From Arcobacter defluvii (GTDB lineage Bacteria; Campylobacterota; Campylobacteria; Campylobacterales; Arcobacteraceae), in contig NZ_CP053835.1 in NCBI RefSeq assembly GCF_013201725.1, forward strand, positions 1,240,001-1,304,000: 64,000 nt of DNA. Direction: 5' to 3'. The notes below the pieces were generated by a model. The model was not told where the DNA came from, made no database searches, and saw nothing but the letters and a program-made list of their open reading frames with translations. Position numbers and translations under genes: made by a program. Below, piece after piece: positions 20,083 through 29,372 of the stretch. How positions within the stretch are numbered: position 1 is the stretch's first letter; each line of letters starts with the position of its first letter.

Positions 20083-20956
20083 TTAGAACTCTTTCTATAT
20101 TAGGTGAATTAGTATTTTTAAAATCTTCAAGAGGATTAACTCCAAAACTTTTATTTAAAATTCCAATTATTCTCTTACCACTTCTTAAAATCATCTGTTT
20201 AGCTGTTTTTTGAATTACTAAAACATCATAATTACCTTCTTTTTTAACATGAGTATTTAAAATACTCTCTTTTTCATTTTCATATAAAAAAATAGAGGGC
20301 ATATCTTTTGTATTGTCAAATCCAAGATATGTGAATAGACCATCGTCATATGCAAATGAAGGAGCAATACTCTCGCTTTCAGGATTAATATTCATATAAT
20401 AATCCCAATTTCGAGGAACAGCTGTTCTATTTAATTCTACTTGAATATCTTGCTTTTCAGACTCAGCTTTTGCAAGTTGTTGTTTTATATCTTCTTTTTT
20501 TAATTTCTCTAAAGGATAATTAAAAGTAAATTTAAAAAAGCTATTCTTTTCAACATTTAAATCAAGATTAAAGATATATTCTCTTTTATTTGTTAAAACT
20601 ATTAAATTTGTTTTCCATTCAATCGGAGTTGGTTCAATTATTGTTGTTTTTTTTACTGTTTCACCATATTCATCAACTGCAAAAGTTGATTCATAAGCTT
20701 TAGGTTTTATAAATATAAAATTTCTTCTATCTTGAAAATCCCATCCATTTGAAAAACCTGAAGCCATATCAAGAATCCTTTCATCATCTGCAAATTGGAT
20801 TACTGTTGTATATCCATTTTTTGCATATATTTGAAATACATCATCTTTATTAAAGTCAGTATAAACTACTCTTTTATCAAAAACTGTACTTTTAGGAACT
20901 TCTATTGCAAAAAGTATTGTAATTGTTAAAAAATAAATTAAAATTGTTTTTTTCAT
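20072..20956 (-). CDS. virB9: VirB9 channel protein
   Basis: This 294-residue periplasmic/outer-membrane protein has a signal peptide (about 1-17, ILIYFLTITILFAIE). The VirB9 start motif YTDFNKDDVFQIYAKNGYTTVIQF is clear. The C-terminal domain (TYLGFDNTKDMPSIFLYE, NYDVLVIQK) also fits. It overlaps virB8 by 4 bases and virB10 by 11. Confidence 0.93.
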   Translation of the reverse strand: MKKTILIYFLTITILFAIEVPKSTVFDKRVVYTDFNKDDVFQIYAKNGYTTVIQFADDERILDMASGFSNGWDFQDRRNFIFIKPKAYESTFAVDEYGETVKKTTIIEPTPIEWKTNLIVLTNKREYIFNLDLNVEKNSFFKFTFNYPLEKLKKEDIKQQLAKAESEKQDIQVELNRTAVPRNWDYYMNINPESESIAPSFAYDDGLFTYLGFDNTKDMPSIFLYENEKESILNTHVKKEGNYDVLVIQKTAKQMILRSGKRIIGILNKSFGVNPLEDFKNTNSPNIERVLNGK

Positions 20957-21672
20957 TTACTTTCCTCTTTTATTTCATCATCTACTCTTTTTATTTCATC
21001 ATCTATACGATAAGAATTAACTATAAATCCTAAAGGATTTTCTAATCTTTGTTTTGCATTTTGTTTCAAATTTATATATTCATAAGTTAATGTAATAACC
21101 TTAGTAATAACAGCAACTGAATTTGTTGTTACATCTTTTTCTTTTAATTCAACTCTTACTGTACTTGTTTTAGTACCATTGCTATCATTTAGAACAATAG
21201 ATAAAATTTCAGCTTCAATTTCAAATTTATTTTTTAAAGTATCAAGCTTTCCAGTTTTGGTTTCTGTCATTTGTTTTACATATACATTTGATACATCTTT
21301 ATTTGAATACATTTGAACATTCTCATAATCTTGATTTAAAGTATTATAAAAATATTGTTCTCTAGTTTTTACATATTTACCTATAAAATGTTTATCTAGT
21401 GCTTCATCTTTTGTTATAATTTGTTCATCTAAATTTGTTATAATGTCTATAAAGCCATTTTTATCAACTTTAACTACTGCTAAATCAACTCTTTTTAAAG
21501 GTATTAATGTTGCTAATGCAATAGCTAACAAAACAGCAACAAATAGAGATGCTCCAGCTACAAGCCAAGCTCTTTTGTTACTACTAATAATTAAATAATT
21601 CCGAGAAGTTTCGTAATCTAAAGCATCATCTTCTTTATAATTACTTTCAGTTATATATTTTTTTTCTTTCAT
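20953..21672 (-). CDS. virB8: VirB8 assembly protein
   Basis: This 239-residue protein has one transmembrane helix at about 37-59 and a periplasmic NTF2-like domain, as in VirB8. It is an assembly factor of the inner membrane complex. It overlaps the small lipoprotein gene by one base (TAATG). Confidence 0.92.
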   Translation of the reverse strand: MKEKKYITESNYKEDDALDYETSRNYLIISSNKRAWLVAGASLFVAVLLAIALATLIPLKRVDLAVVKVDKNGFIDIITNLDEQIITKDEALDKHFIGKYVKTREQYFYNTLNQDYENVQMYSNKDVSNVYVKQMTETKTGKLDTLKNKFEIEAEILSIVLNDSNGTKTSTVRVELKEKDVTTNSVAVITKVITLTYEYINLKQNAKQRLENPLGFIVNSYRIDDEIKRVDDEIKEESK

Positions 21673-21839
21673 TATTTAATCACCTTTTCATTTTCAATAA
21701 GTGGATTTTTATTTATTGGTTTCCAATTATTACTATCAAACAATTTTTTATTATTTTCTTCTACAATTTGAGCAGTATTTGTTGTTGCTGCACAACCTGT
21801 AAATAAAAAAATTAAAAAACAAAAAATTAAATATTTCAT
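21672..21839 (-). CDS. virB7: VirB7-like small lipoprotein
   Basis: A 55-residue lipoprotein starts at ATG 21839 and ends in a TAATG overlap with virB8. The signal (MKYLIFCFLIFLFTGC) ends in a clear lipobox with Cys16. The position directly before virB8 and the size match VirB7, which anchors VirB9. A ribosome binding site (AAGGAT) precedes it. It is the first gene after the terminator at 21893-21925, so it probably heads the virB7-virD4 operon. Confidence 0.8.
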   Translation of the reverse strand: MKYLIFCFLIFLFTGCAATTNTAQIVEENNKKLFDSNNWKPINKNPLIENEKVIK

Positions 21840-21865
21840 TTTTATCCTTATTATAAATACTAATT

Positions 21866-21887
21866 AATACTAAATAATATTAATTAA
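21866..21887 (-). promoter_or_regulatory. AT-rich promoter/operator element, copy 2
   Basis: Identical over 22 bases to 5710-5731. On the minus strand it lies upstream of a TATAAT (plus 21850-21855) and of virB7. It follows a terminator exactly as copy 1 does. It likely drives or controls the virB7-virD4 operon. Confidence 0.5.
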
Positions 21888-21892
21888 CACAT

Positions 21893-21925
21893 AAAAAAAG
21901 GTAGAACAAATGTCCTACCTTTTTT
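21893..21925. terminator. Terminator between virB6 and virB7
   Basis: AAAAAAAGGTAG (21893-21904) pairs with CTACCTTTTTT (21915-21925) over a ten-base loop, with T-runs for both strands. It splits the virB cluster into two transcription units. Confidence 0.8.
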
Positions 21926-21951
21926 ATTTATCTAATATTCTAAAACCAATT

Positions 21952-22896
21952 TTAAAATTTAGAATTAAGCCCTTTCATTTTATTAAGTATAAAATCTGCA
22001 CCAGCTTTTGGAGCTGAAATTGTCGATTGCATAGTGTTTAATGCATCTTTTCCATTCGTAAAATTATCCTTATTTGTTAAAGATTTTTGGGATAAAGTTT
22101 CTATACTAACAGTTCCTATCTTATCTGCAAGAGATATTGCAACTTTTAAAAGCCCAGCAAGAAGAGTTCCCATTATTAAAGCATTAAAACCAATAATTAA
22201 AACATCTGAAGTTTGGAAATTATTATCTGCTTTTTGAATAAAATCTCCATATTTCTCAGTAAATTTACTAAGTAATATTCCAACAATATATACGGTTAAA
22301 AGATTAGTTATAAATATATTTAACCATTGGGTAAAAACATTTTTGAACCAAGGATATAATGTAGCAAAAATAACAATAGGAGCTATTAATAATAAGATTT
22401 TTAATGTTATTCCTGTTGTAACAACAATTAAAAATGATGGTACTATTCCAAACAAGAAACCTAAAAAAACTAAAATTATTGATAATCCTGTTGCAAAGAT
22501 TGAATGACCAGATTTTAAAAAACTATATTCATGCCAAATTTTTGAAATTAAATTCGTCGTAGCATTAAATTTTTCATCTAGTTCTGCATATAAATTTGTA
22601 TTTCCCGACATGATATTGTGAAGATTTTCCATACCTGTTTTTATAGTATCTAGGTATCCATTTAAATTTAGAGCTACACCAACTACTAAAACTCTAATCG
22701 TAATATCCCAAATCAACTCTTTCACAGGCTCATTAGATTTACCTGCAAAAGACTGATAAGATTTAAACATAATTTGTAGCGTGATTGTTAATCCTACTAA
22801 AGTGCTAAGAATTTGTACAACATCTGTATTTGAAGAATTTTTTATAAAATCAAAAAGGGAATCTATCCATACACCTAAGTATTCGAAGAATCCCAT
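21952..22896 (-). CDS. virB6: VirB6/TrbL-like membrane protein
   Basis: This 314-residue polytopic inner membrane protein has hydrophobic segments near 24-44, 65-85, 135-160, 163-185, 190-212 and 232-255. The size and position between virB5 and virB7 fit VirB6. It lies just upstream of the terminator at 21893-21925. Confidence 0.88.
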   Translation of the reverse strand: MGFFEYLGVWIDSLFDFIKNSSNTDVVQILSTLVGLTITLQIMFKSYQSFAGKSNEPVKELIWDITIRVLVVGVALNLNGYLDTIKTGMENLHNIMSGNTNLYAELDEKFNATTNLISKIWHEYSFLKSGHSIFATGLSIILVFLGFLFGIVPSFLIVVTTGITLKILLLIAPIVIFATLYPWFKNVFTQWLNIFITNLLTVYIVGILLSKFTEKYGDFIQKADNNFQTSDVLIIGFNALIMGTLLAGLLKVAISLADKIGTVSIETLSQKSLTNKDNFTNGKDALNTMQSTISAPKAGADFILNKMKGLNSKF

Positions 22897-22942
22897 TTTT
22901 TTAACTTATTTTTATATTCTATTTTCATAAGTTCTCCTTTTT

Positions 22943-23230
22943 TTAATATTTTGGTGCTTTACCACTTCGTAATTTTAGAGCTTCAATTCCTAAAGCTTCC
23001 CATTCATTTGTCTCTTTAAGTTCTTCAAACCATACATTTGCCTTCATCCCATACTCTTTTTCATAGAAATCTTTTGTTTTTTCTACTTCAATAAAAAAGT
23101 TTTCAGGTTTAATTGATAACATCTTTTCTTTAAATTCTAGTTTTGCTTTATCTTCTGCACTTTCACCACAACCAGTTAATAATAATAAAATAGCTAATGT
23201 TATTGCCGTTCCTAATATAATTTTTTTCAT
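22943..23230 (-). CDS. Small lipoprotein between virB5 and virB6
   Basis: This 95-residue protein has a lipoprotein signal ending LLLLTGC (Cys21). The mature part is charged and helical (FFIEVEKTKDFYEKEYGMKANVWFEEL). Entry-exclusion lipoproteins often sit here, but the usual EexN sequence pattern is not evident, so that role is a guess from position. Confidence 0.75.
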   Translation of the reverse strand: MKKIILGTAITLAILLLLTGCGESAEDKAKLEFKEKMLSIKPENFFIEVEKTKDFYEKEYGMKANVWFEELKETNEWEALGIEALKLRSGKAPKY

Positions 23231-23280
23231 GAATTACCTTCTTTTTTATAATTTAATAATTCATTTTATCTAAATGAATA

Positions 23281-23985
23281 TTAATATTTTGGTTTCACTC
23301 CAACTTTTGAAGCAAAATATCTTTCTGTTTGTTCTTGTTCACTTTTATCAACAGCATTATTTTGTTTATCTAACATATCCATTTTCATTTGAACTACTTG
23401 CAATTGAGCTATTTCAATATTTATTGCATTTGCAATATCTTGACTTTCTTTTATATCTTCTGTATTTGATACTTTTTTTGATAAATTCTCTAAATTTTGT
23501 GCTGATTTATCAACAAGTGTTTTTGTTTGTTGAACTGTCGCTATTGTTGTTACTTCTCTTTCTAGTTTATTTTCACAAGCTTCTTTATTAATACTACTTG
23601 AGCATCTATCAAAAACATTGTATTTATCAAATAATTGTCTTGCTTGATTTCCAACCATTGAGTTCTTATTAGCTAATGCAGCACCTAAATCTAAATAATC
23701 ATTTCCATAAATTTTTGCATAACTTTGTAATCTGTTTAAATCTTGTACAAAGCTTACTGTATCTCTAATACCTGTTTTACTTAATAATTCATCTTCGTAA
23801 GCTTTTAACTGGTCTTGATAATGTGTAACAGTATTTGCCCATCTTTCTGCTTCTTTTGCCCATTCTGCAATTGTTTTTATATTCTGAGCCATTGCTTGTG
23901 CATTTGCAACTCCATCAATAACAGGAATACCAGCACTAAATAATAACTGTGTACTCAAGATTGCACTTAGTAGATATTTTTTCAT
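23281..23985 (-). CDS. virB5: VirB5/TrbJ-like pilus-tip protein
   Basis: This 234-residue secreted protein has a signal peptide (about 1-18). The start of the mature part (GIPVIDGVANAQAMAQNIKTIAEWAKEAERW) is typical of VirB5/TrbJ proteins, followed by long helices. It probably caps the pilus and aids adhesion. Upstream is an unusual inverted repeat (24039-24080). Confidence 0.88.
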   Translation of the reverse strand: MKKYLLSAILSTQLLFSAGIPVIDGVANAQAMAQNIKTIAEWAKEAERWANTVTHYQDQLKAYEDELLSKTGIRDTVSFVQDLNRLQSYAKIYGNDYLDLGAALANKNSMVGNQARQLFDKYNVFDRCSSSINKEACENKLEREVTTIATVQQTKTLVDKSAQNLENLSKKVSNTEDIKESQDIANAINIEIAQLQVVQMKMDMLDKQNNAVDKSEQEQTERYFASKVGVKPKY

Positions 23986-24026
23986 TTTTTCTCCATTCTT
24001 TTCTGATTTATAACTCTTCGAGTTTT

Positions 24027-24093
24027 CGGTATGTTTGCCTTATAAAATAGATTACGCATTCGCTTGATCTATTTTATAAGTTTGCCATATCCG
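24027..24093. repeat. Perfect 14-bp inverted repeat in the virB5 leader
   Basis: CTTATAAAATAGAT (24039-24052) and ATCTATTTTATAAG (24067-24080) are perfect arms. They are extended outward by CGG-TATG and CATA-TCCG words (24027-24033 and 24086-24093). The short word tttgcc appears beside each arm in direct orientation. It fills the gap between a lipoprotein gene and virB5 and may be an mRNA processing hairpin, an attenuator or a recombination site. Confidence 0.75.
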
Positions 24094-24117
24094 ACCTAGT
24101 TCTTTTTTTCTTGGTTT

Positions 24118-24552
24118 TTACTTACTAATAGTATTAAAGAAAAGTATATTTACTTTATTATAGTCTTTATGTATAGGTTTTACTGCTTGGAGTTTTATAT
24201 TAGCTGTAACTTGATTTTCTAAAAAATAGTTTTTATACTCATTTATTAAATCTTCTCTCCCAATTAAAATAATTTCACTTGCGTTATGTCCAACTAAAAA
24301 TATTTTAGATATATCTTCATTTTTAAAAAGATATTTTCCTTGTTTTTCTGCATGAGCTTGAAAAGTCCAATTTTGTTTGTCTAATATTGGGTCTTTTGGA
24401 ACTTTAAACTCTTTTGTTAATAAAAATTCTTGATTTATAGTTAATGCACTATCTTTTTGCCATTTAACTGGTTGAGCGTTTGGTATTTTGTTTGAACAAC
24501 CTGTACCTAAAACTACTAAAGTTGTTAAGCTTAGTAATATTTTTTTATTCAT
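24118..24552 (-). CDS. Transfer-region lipoprotein
   Basis: This 144-residue protein has a lipobox ending VLGTGC (Cys19). The mature part has no known family visible. It lies between virB3/4 and virB5 and is probably an outer membrane or periplasmic accessory lipoprotein of the channel. Confidence 0.75.
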   Translation of the reverse strand: MNKKILLSLTTLVVLGTGCSNKIPNAQPVKWQKDSALTINQEFLLTKEFKVPKDPILDKQNWTFQAHAEKQGKYLFKNEDISKIFLVGHNASEIILIGREDLINEYKNYFLENQVTANIKLQAVKPIHKDYNKVNILFFNTISK

Positions 24553-24608
24553 TTTTATTTCTCCATTTCTTTATTAATTTGTTGTTGCTATTTAACATTA
24601 TTTATTCA

Positions 24609-27374
24609 TTAAATATTTTTATAATAATTTCTAAGTTCATTAACTTTTTCTTCTAAAGAAATATCATTTCTATTAAATATTTCATCAACTTTTTCGACAT
24701 GAACTATCCCTGTTGAAATTATTGATATATTTTCTTTTCCTAAAGTGCTTAAATCTAGAGTTACAATAGCTGCTTCTTTTCCTCTTTTTATCAAAAATGG
24801 GTACATGCCTGTATTAAAATTTTTAATTATGTTAAATTCTTCTTCTGTACAAGATAAACCTTCAACATAATCATCTTTATTAGCTTTTTCATTTGGAAAG
24901 AAAATATGTGTAGATGTTTGTTCAACTATTGCTCTTGCAATTTTTAATTTTAAAACATCTTCCACAGATTGAGAAGCCATACCTATAAAACCATTTTCTT
25001 TTCTAATAGTTTTTAGTTTATTAAAAATTTCTTCTTGAATAAGAAGATTTGCAAACCATTGCCAAAATTCATCTGCAATTAATCCAAACCTTCTACCATC
25101 AATTAAATTTGTTACTCTCCATAAAATATAAAAACTTAAAGGAGCTGATACATCAGGGTCATTTAAAAATTCTGTTCCATCTATTCCAAAAATATTAATA
25201 TCATCAGGAAAATCTAATAAATCATTTTCGTTATCAAATACCCATCCATATTTTGCACCTTTCTTCCATAATGAGAATCTTTGTTTTAAAGAATTTTCAT
25301 CAGTGTTATCATCCGTTAAGTTTTCTAAGAGTAAAGAAATGCCGTACTTTCTTTTAGATAATGGAATAAAATCCATGATAAAATCAATAGCATTTGCAAG
25401 TTCTTTTTCTTCACTTGTTTTTAATACTTCTCCGTTTGCTGTAACAAGAATTTTCATTAATATTTGTAAATTTCTTTTATTGTTTTTAGTATTTTCAATC
25501 ATAAATGGATTAAATCCTGTTTCAAGTCCATTTTGAATATTGATATATCTTCCTCCAGCACTTAAAATATTCCCTTTAGCACCATAATCTTTATCCAAAT
25601 AAACTAAAGTCATCTTTTTTAAATTATCAGGAATATTTTTAGGAAAAGTTTCTTTATTTGCAAACTTCAGCAATTGATTATTTAGAAATTGTAACATTGC
25701 TGTTTTTCCACCACCACTTTGTCCTAAAACTAAAAAATTACCTAATGTGAACTCGCCAAAATCATTTTTGGATTTTTCAGCATGAATATTGAAATAGTAT
25801 ATTTGTTTTGAAGGAGTTTTTAATATCGTTATCGCATCTCCCCATTGGTTGTTTTTTTTTCTACCTTTTGCAAAATTATGCAAAGCTATTAAACTTGCAA
25901 AATTTTCATTTGTTACTGGACTAACACGAGGTCTTAAACCAAAATTGCAAGGTATTTGTGAAAAATAACTAGAAGGAAGTGCTATATCTGCAAGAATAAC
26001 TTGTAATCCAATATCTTGCAAACAAGTAATTACTTTATTTGTATTAGATTTTGTTTCTTCAATAGTTTCACCAAAAACCGATAAAGAAAAATGGTAGTTA
26101 CCAAAGCATAAATCACCATTCGTTAATCTATCAAGAGCTATATCAAACTCAGCTTCTTGAGTAATACTATCATCATCAGTTGATTTAAAATGTTTTTTTT
26201 GCTTTTTTAATTTTTCTTTTGCTTTATTTCTTTGCATTGGAGTAAAGGATTGTGTAAGGGTATAATTTACATCCAAATACATCAAAATGTCTAAAATCCC
26301 TGTAAAAGTTATTGAAGTATAATCTTTTATTTCAATTAGTTGTGCAAATTTTTTAGTTCCATCAATATAATTAAGTTGAACTAAATCATTTGAAAACTGT
26401 ATATTTTTTAAAGAACCTATAAGATATTCAGAAACAGGTGTATTTAATGCTCTTACTTTTTGAAATTTACCTCCCAATAAATAATTATAAAGTTCTAATT
26501 GTGTTGAAAAAGTTTTACCTTCTTTCTCATATATTTTTAATTTTTTAGCAACAAATTTACTTAAATTTGCTTCTAATCTATTAGAATAATCATGAAATTT
26601 AGAAATATAATTTAAAAGTTCTTTTCTTGATTTTTCTGGTGAAGAACTTAAAAATTTACTTTTTTCTAGATTATTTAAAAATGGATTATAAATCATTGTT
26701 AAATATAAATCTGTTGATTTACTATTACCTTTTGAAAAAGACAGATAATATAAATCATTTATTTCTTGTAAATAAGAATTATCATATTTTGCTTTCAAAT
26801 CTGTATCTATATCAAACCTTGTAGAATGGAAATAAAAACTTACAGGTTCACTTGAAAACGATTGAAAAACATTTGCTAATAATATTTTTATAAAATCTTG
26901 ATTCTCATCAGATTCTACCTCAAAACTAATTCCTTGAATCTTCCACGAACTAACCAAATTGAAATCTTTTGTTAATACAATATCTTTTTTTATCAAAGAT
27001 GAAAAAGGTATGAATTTTTCAAAAGTAGGGTTAGAATCTAATCCTAAAATTGATAATGTTGGAAATCCTACATTTTTATTCATTTTTCTATACTCCATAC
27101 TTGAATATGATTTTACACCATAATATTTTTTATTTAAGGTAGGTGTTTTAGTTTTAAAAGATTGAAAAAGCAAATTGAACATATAATCATCTTGCATAAC
27201 AATAAATTTCATGACTAGTATTACAGGTATGACAAAAAACATATATATAATATTAGTCCAAACTGAAACAAGTGCAAAAATTGATATAACTAAGATTAAA
27301 GGATAAATTGGAACACCATATAACATAGCAGGTCTAGTCATACCTTTAAATAATATTTCAGGTTGCTTTGCCAT
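24609..27374 (-). CDS. virB4: VirB3-VirB4 fusion ATPase
   Basis: This 921-residue protein fuses VirB3 (two hydrophobic helices in residues 1-65, RPAMLYGVPIYPLILVISIF) to VirB4. Walker A is VLGQSGGGKTAMLQFL, in the middle of the protein, and Walker B is FGLIADEFWQW. The fusion is known in Campylobacterota elements (cmgB3/4 of pTet). It energises pilus assembly and substrate transfer. The start follows virB2 by 14 bases. Confidence 0.95.
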   Translation of the reverse strand: MAKQPEILFKGMTRPAMLYGVPIYPLILVISIFALVSVWTNIIYMFFVIPVILVMKFIVMQDDYMFNLLFQSFKTKTPTLNKKYYGVKSYSSMEYRKMNKNVGFPTLSILGLDSNPTFEKFIPFSSLIKKDIVLTKDFNLVSSWKIQGISFEVESDENQDFIKILLANVFQSFSSEPVSFYFHSTRFDIDTDLKAKYDNSYLQEINDLYYLSFSKGNSKSTDLYLTMIYNPFLNNLEKSKFLSSSPEKSRKELLNYISKFHDYSNRLEANLSKFVAKKLKIYEKEGKTFSTQLELYNYLLGGKFQKVRALNTPVSEYLIGSLKNIQFSNDLVQLNYIDGTKKFAQLIEIKDYTSITFTGILDILMYLDVNYTLTQSFTPMQRNKAKEKLKKQKKHFKSTDDDSITQEAEFDIALDRLTNGDLCFGNYHFSLSVFGETIEETKSNTNKVITCLQDIGLQVILADIALPSSYFSQIPCNFGLRPRVSPVTNENFASLIALHNFAKGRKKNNQWGDAITILKTPSKQIYYFNIHAEKSKNDFGEFTLGNFLVLGQSGGGKTAMLQFLNNQLLKFANKETFPKNIPDNLKKMTLVYLDKDYGAKGNILSAGGRYINIQNGLETGFNPFMIENTKNNKRNLQILMKILVTANGEVLKTSEEKELANAIDFIMDFIPLSKRKYGISLLLENLTDDNTDENSLKQRFSLWKKGAKYGWVFDNENDLLDFPDDINIFGIDGTEFLNDPDVSAPLSFYILWRVTNLIDGRRFGLIADEFWQWFANLLIQEEIFNKLKTIRKENGFIGMASQSVEDVLKLKIARAIVEQTSTHIFFPNEKANKDDYVEGLSCTEEEFNIIKNFNTGMYPFLIKRGKEAAIVTLDLSTLGKENISIISTGIVHVEKVDEIFNRNDISLEEKVNELRNYYKNI

Positions 27375-27388
27375 AAAATAAACCTTAC

Positions 27389-27670
27389 TTAACTAACAAA
27401 TGAAGCAAAAACTCCACCAATCGCAGTAGCAGAAGCTAATAAACCAGCTCCAACAATAATTTTTGTCATCTCATCAATTGGACGACCTTTGTGCATAACC
27501 TGATAAGATACATAAGCAATTAATACAGTAATAGTAATACCAGCAACTGCAAAAAGTGCTGTTTTTATTGATTCTAATACATTTGTAGCGCCATCTGTAC
27601 TAATTGATGCTCCCCAAAGTAAATTTGGTAATATCATAAGAGCTAATAACATCATAATTTTTCTTTTCAT
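27389..27670 (-). CDS. virB2: VirB2 pilin
   Basis: This 93-residue protein has a signal-like N-terminus (about 1-20) and two hydrophobic helices (AVAGITITVLIAYVSYQVM and the region IIVGAGLLASATAIGGVFASF), the VirB2 pilin pattern. It is the first gene of the virB block, preceded by AAAGGAAAAG. Confidence 0.9.
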   Translation of the reverse strand: MKRKIMMLLALMILPNLLWGASISTDGATNVLESIKTALFAVAGITITVLIAYVSYQVMHKGRPIDEMTKIIVGAGLLASATAIGGVFASFVS

Positions 27671-27821
27671 TCTTTTCCTTTTATTTATTTTTTTAGTGTT
27701 TATTAAGTTATTATTTTTAATAATAAAAATTCATCTTCTTTTCTCCTTATAATTGATTTTAATTAACTCTAAAAATTAGAATTAACACAAATCAAAATAC
27801 GCTTAATTAATTTAAATATCT

Positions 27822-27844
27822 AATAAGTAGATTAACTACTTATT
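27822..27844. repeat. Perfect 9-bp inverted repeat upstream of virB2
   Basis: AATAAGTAG (27822-27830) and CTACTTATT (27836-27844) flank a five-base spacer. It lies in the 27671-28002 gap that separates the initiator-like gene from virB2. It could be an operator of the virB promoter or a weak terminator. Confidence 0.5.
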
Positions 27845-27857
27845 TTTCTGATAAAAT

Positions 27858-27979
27858 GTAACTCCTACTCCAAATCTAAGATTTTTGCCTTAGTTCCAGT
27901 CTTTCAAGTTACTGTTTATGCTTAGGGTGAATCTTGTTTTATACTCCTATCACTTCCACATAGTCGGAGTTTTGTTTTA
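27858..27979 (+). ncRNA. Candidate small RNA opposite to the initiator-virB2 gap
   Basis: On the plus strand an extended -10 (TGaTAAAAT, 27849-27857) is followed by a small hairpin (AAATC/GATTT, 27872-27884). It then reaches a terminator-like hairpin (ACTCC 27943-27947 with GGAGT 27966-27970) and a T-rich tail to 27979. No reading frame of note lies here. The ends are inferred and transcription is untested. Confidence 0.3.
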
Positions 27980-28002
27980 ATTAAAAATTTATAATTAGGT
28001 AA

Positions 28003-29094
28003 TCAGGAAGAGTTATTTTTTGAATTATGGGTATTAATTAATTCTTGATAATTTTTTATTGCTTGGTTATAGTTATCTAGTAGTTCTTTATTTTGTTTTG
28101 TATAGAAATAAGATGAATGTAAATAGTATTTTATTTTTTCATCTGAAATTATGTATTTTTTAGAAAAATTTTTATCTTTTGATTGATAAGTTGCTAGGAA
28201 AATATTATTTGTAAATATTAAATCTTTGAAGTATAAAATATTTTTTTGGTAGAAATTTTCATTTTCATTTTGTTCTAAAGATATAGTTAGTGTTTCAAGA
28301 ATATCTTTTTGTTCTTTTTTTACCAGAGCTTCATAATATTTATCTACACCATTGAAACTATTATTTGAAATTGATTTAATTATTGATTTTTTATAAGCTT
28401 CTTTATTTTCAATAATTCCTTCATCTATTTTATTTTGAACTTTAGAAGTATTCATTATATAAGTTGCAACTTTTTCTATATCTTCAAGAGGAACTTGAGA
28501 ATTTTCTGTATTAGATGCATTTATCTTATTACTTAAATTTTTTAATCTATTTGCTAGATTATCTTTAGATATATTTCCTTCTTCATTTAATCTTTGTAGT
28601 TCTGCAAGTTCTTTAGCTATATTTTCTTTTTCATCTTCTTTATCTTCATATTTGACATCATTAAAGAACTCATCATGCTCTTTTAAATATTGTTCTTTTT
28701 TCCATTCTAAATCTAAAGTCATATAAACAATTTGTTTACCTTTTGGTCCTACATATTCCCTTTTTAGAAGTCCAATTTTTTCTAATGATTTTTTTATATT
28801 TGCAACAGTTATGATTGCATTTTTCATTTTTTCATTTTTAAATTTTATTTTTTCATCATCTTCTATTTTTTCATATTTTTCATAAGCTTTTGAACCTTTT
28901 TCAAAATTTCCGAATCCACAATAAAATGCAATTACTCTATTAGAAGGAAATGAATTTGATTGTCTATCTTTTATATCTGCATGAGATAAGATAGCAGCTA
29001 CAACTTTTAGTTGTCCTTCATTTAAATATCTAAAGAACCAAGGCTCAATTTGTATAGGTCTAGTTTTAGGTTTTATAATTTTTAATTTATTCAT
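28003..29094 (-). CDS. Replication-initiator-like / HTH protein
   Basis: The start at 29094 (MNKLKIIKPK, 363 residues) is chosen because it gives an ATGA overlap with the upstream gene. The N-terminal 130 residues form a winged-helix-like domain (FFRYLNEGQLKVVAAILSHAD, then NIKKSLEKIGLLKREYVG). The rest is charged and helical. Proteins of this type act as plasmid initiators or DNA-binding regulators. The upstream 93-residue gene is a shorter version of its N-terminus. Confidence 0.7.
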   Translation of the reverse strand: MNKLKIIKPKTRPIQIEPWFFRYLNEGQLKVVAAILSHADIKDRQSNSFPSNRVIAFYCGFGNFEKGSKAYEKYEKIEDDEKIKFKNEKMKNAIITVANIKKSLEKIGLLKREYVGPKGKQIVYMTLDLEWKKEQYLKEHDEFFNDVKYEDKEDEKENIAKELAELQRLNEEGNISKDNLANRLKNLSNKINASNTENSQVPLEDIEKVATYIMNTSKVQNKIDEGIIENKEAYKKSIIKSISNNSFNGVDKYYEALVKKEQKDILETLTISLEQNENENFYQKNILYFKDLIFTNNIFLATYQSKDKNFSKKYIISDEKIKYYLHSSYFYTKQNKELLDNYNQAIKNYQELINTHNSKNNSS

Positions 29095-29372
29095 TTTTTT
29101 ATGTTTCTTTCCCAATTCACAAAATCAAGTGTCATATCCTTTTTTAAGAGACCAATATCCTCTAGTGATTTTTTTATGTTTGAGACAATTTTAATATCAT
29201 TGAATCCACCAAAAAAAGCGATACTTTTATCTGATAAAGGAAAAGAAGATTTTTGTTGATTAGAAGCTAATATCGCTCCTATAACTTTTAGTTGTTCTTC
29301 ATTTAAATATCTAATAAAGTTTTTATCTATTAAAATAGGTTCTATATGAGAAAAACTATGTTTATTTTCCAT
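29091..29372 (-). CDS. Short paralogue of the initiator-like N-terminal domain
   Basis: This 93-residue protein is clearly related to the N-terminus of the next gene: RYLNEEQLKVIGAIL versus RYLNEGQLKVVAAIL, and NIKKSLEDIGLLKK versus NIKKSLEKIGLLKR. It lacks the helical C-terminus. It overlaps both neighbours (ATGA downstream, TAATG upstream). It could compete with the full-length protein for DNA, a guess from architecture. Confidence 0.7.
   Translation of the reverse strand: MENKHSFSHIEPILIDKNFIRYLNEEQLKVIGAILASNQQKSSFPLSDKSIAFFGGFNDIKIVSNIKKSLEDIGLLKKDMTLDFVNWERNIKK

Noticed and set aside
22943-23230. Naming the small lipoprotein EexN
   Set aside because: Position fits but the family sequence pattern is not visible.
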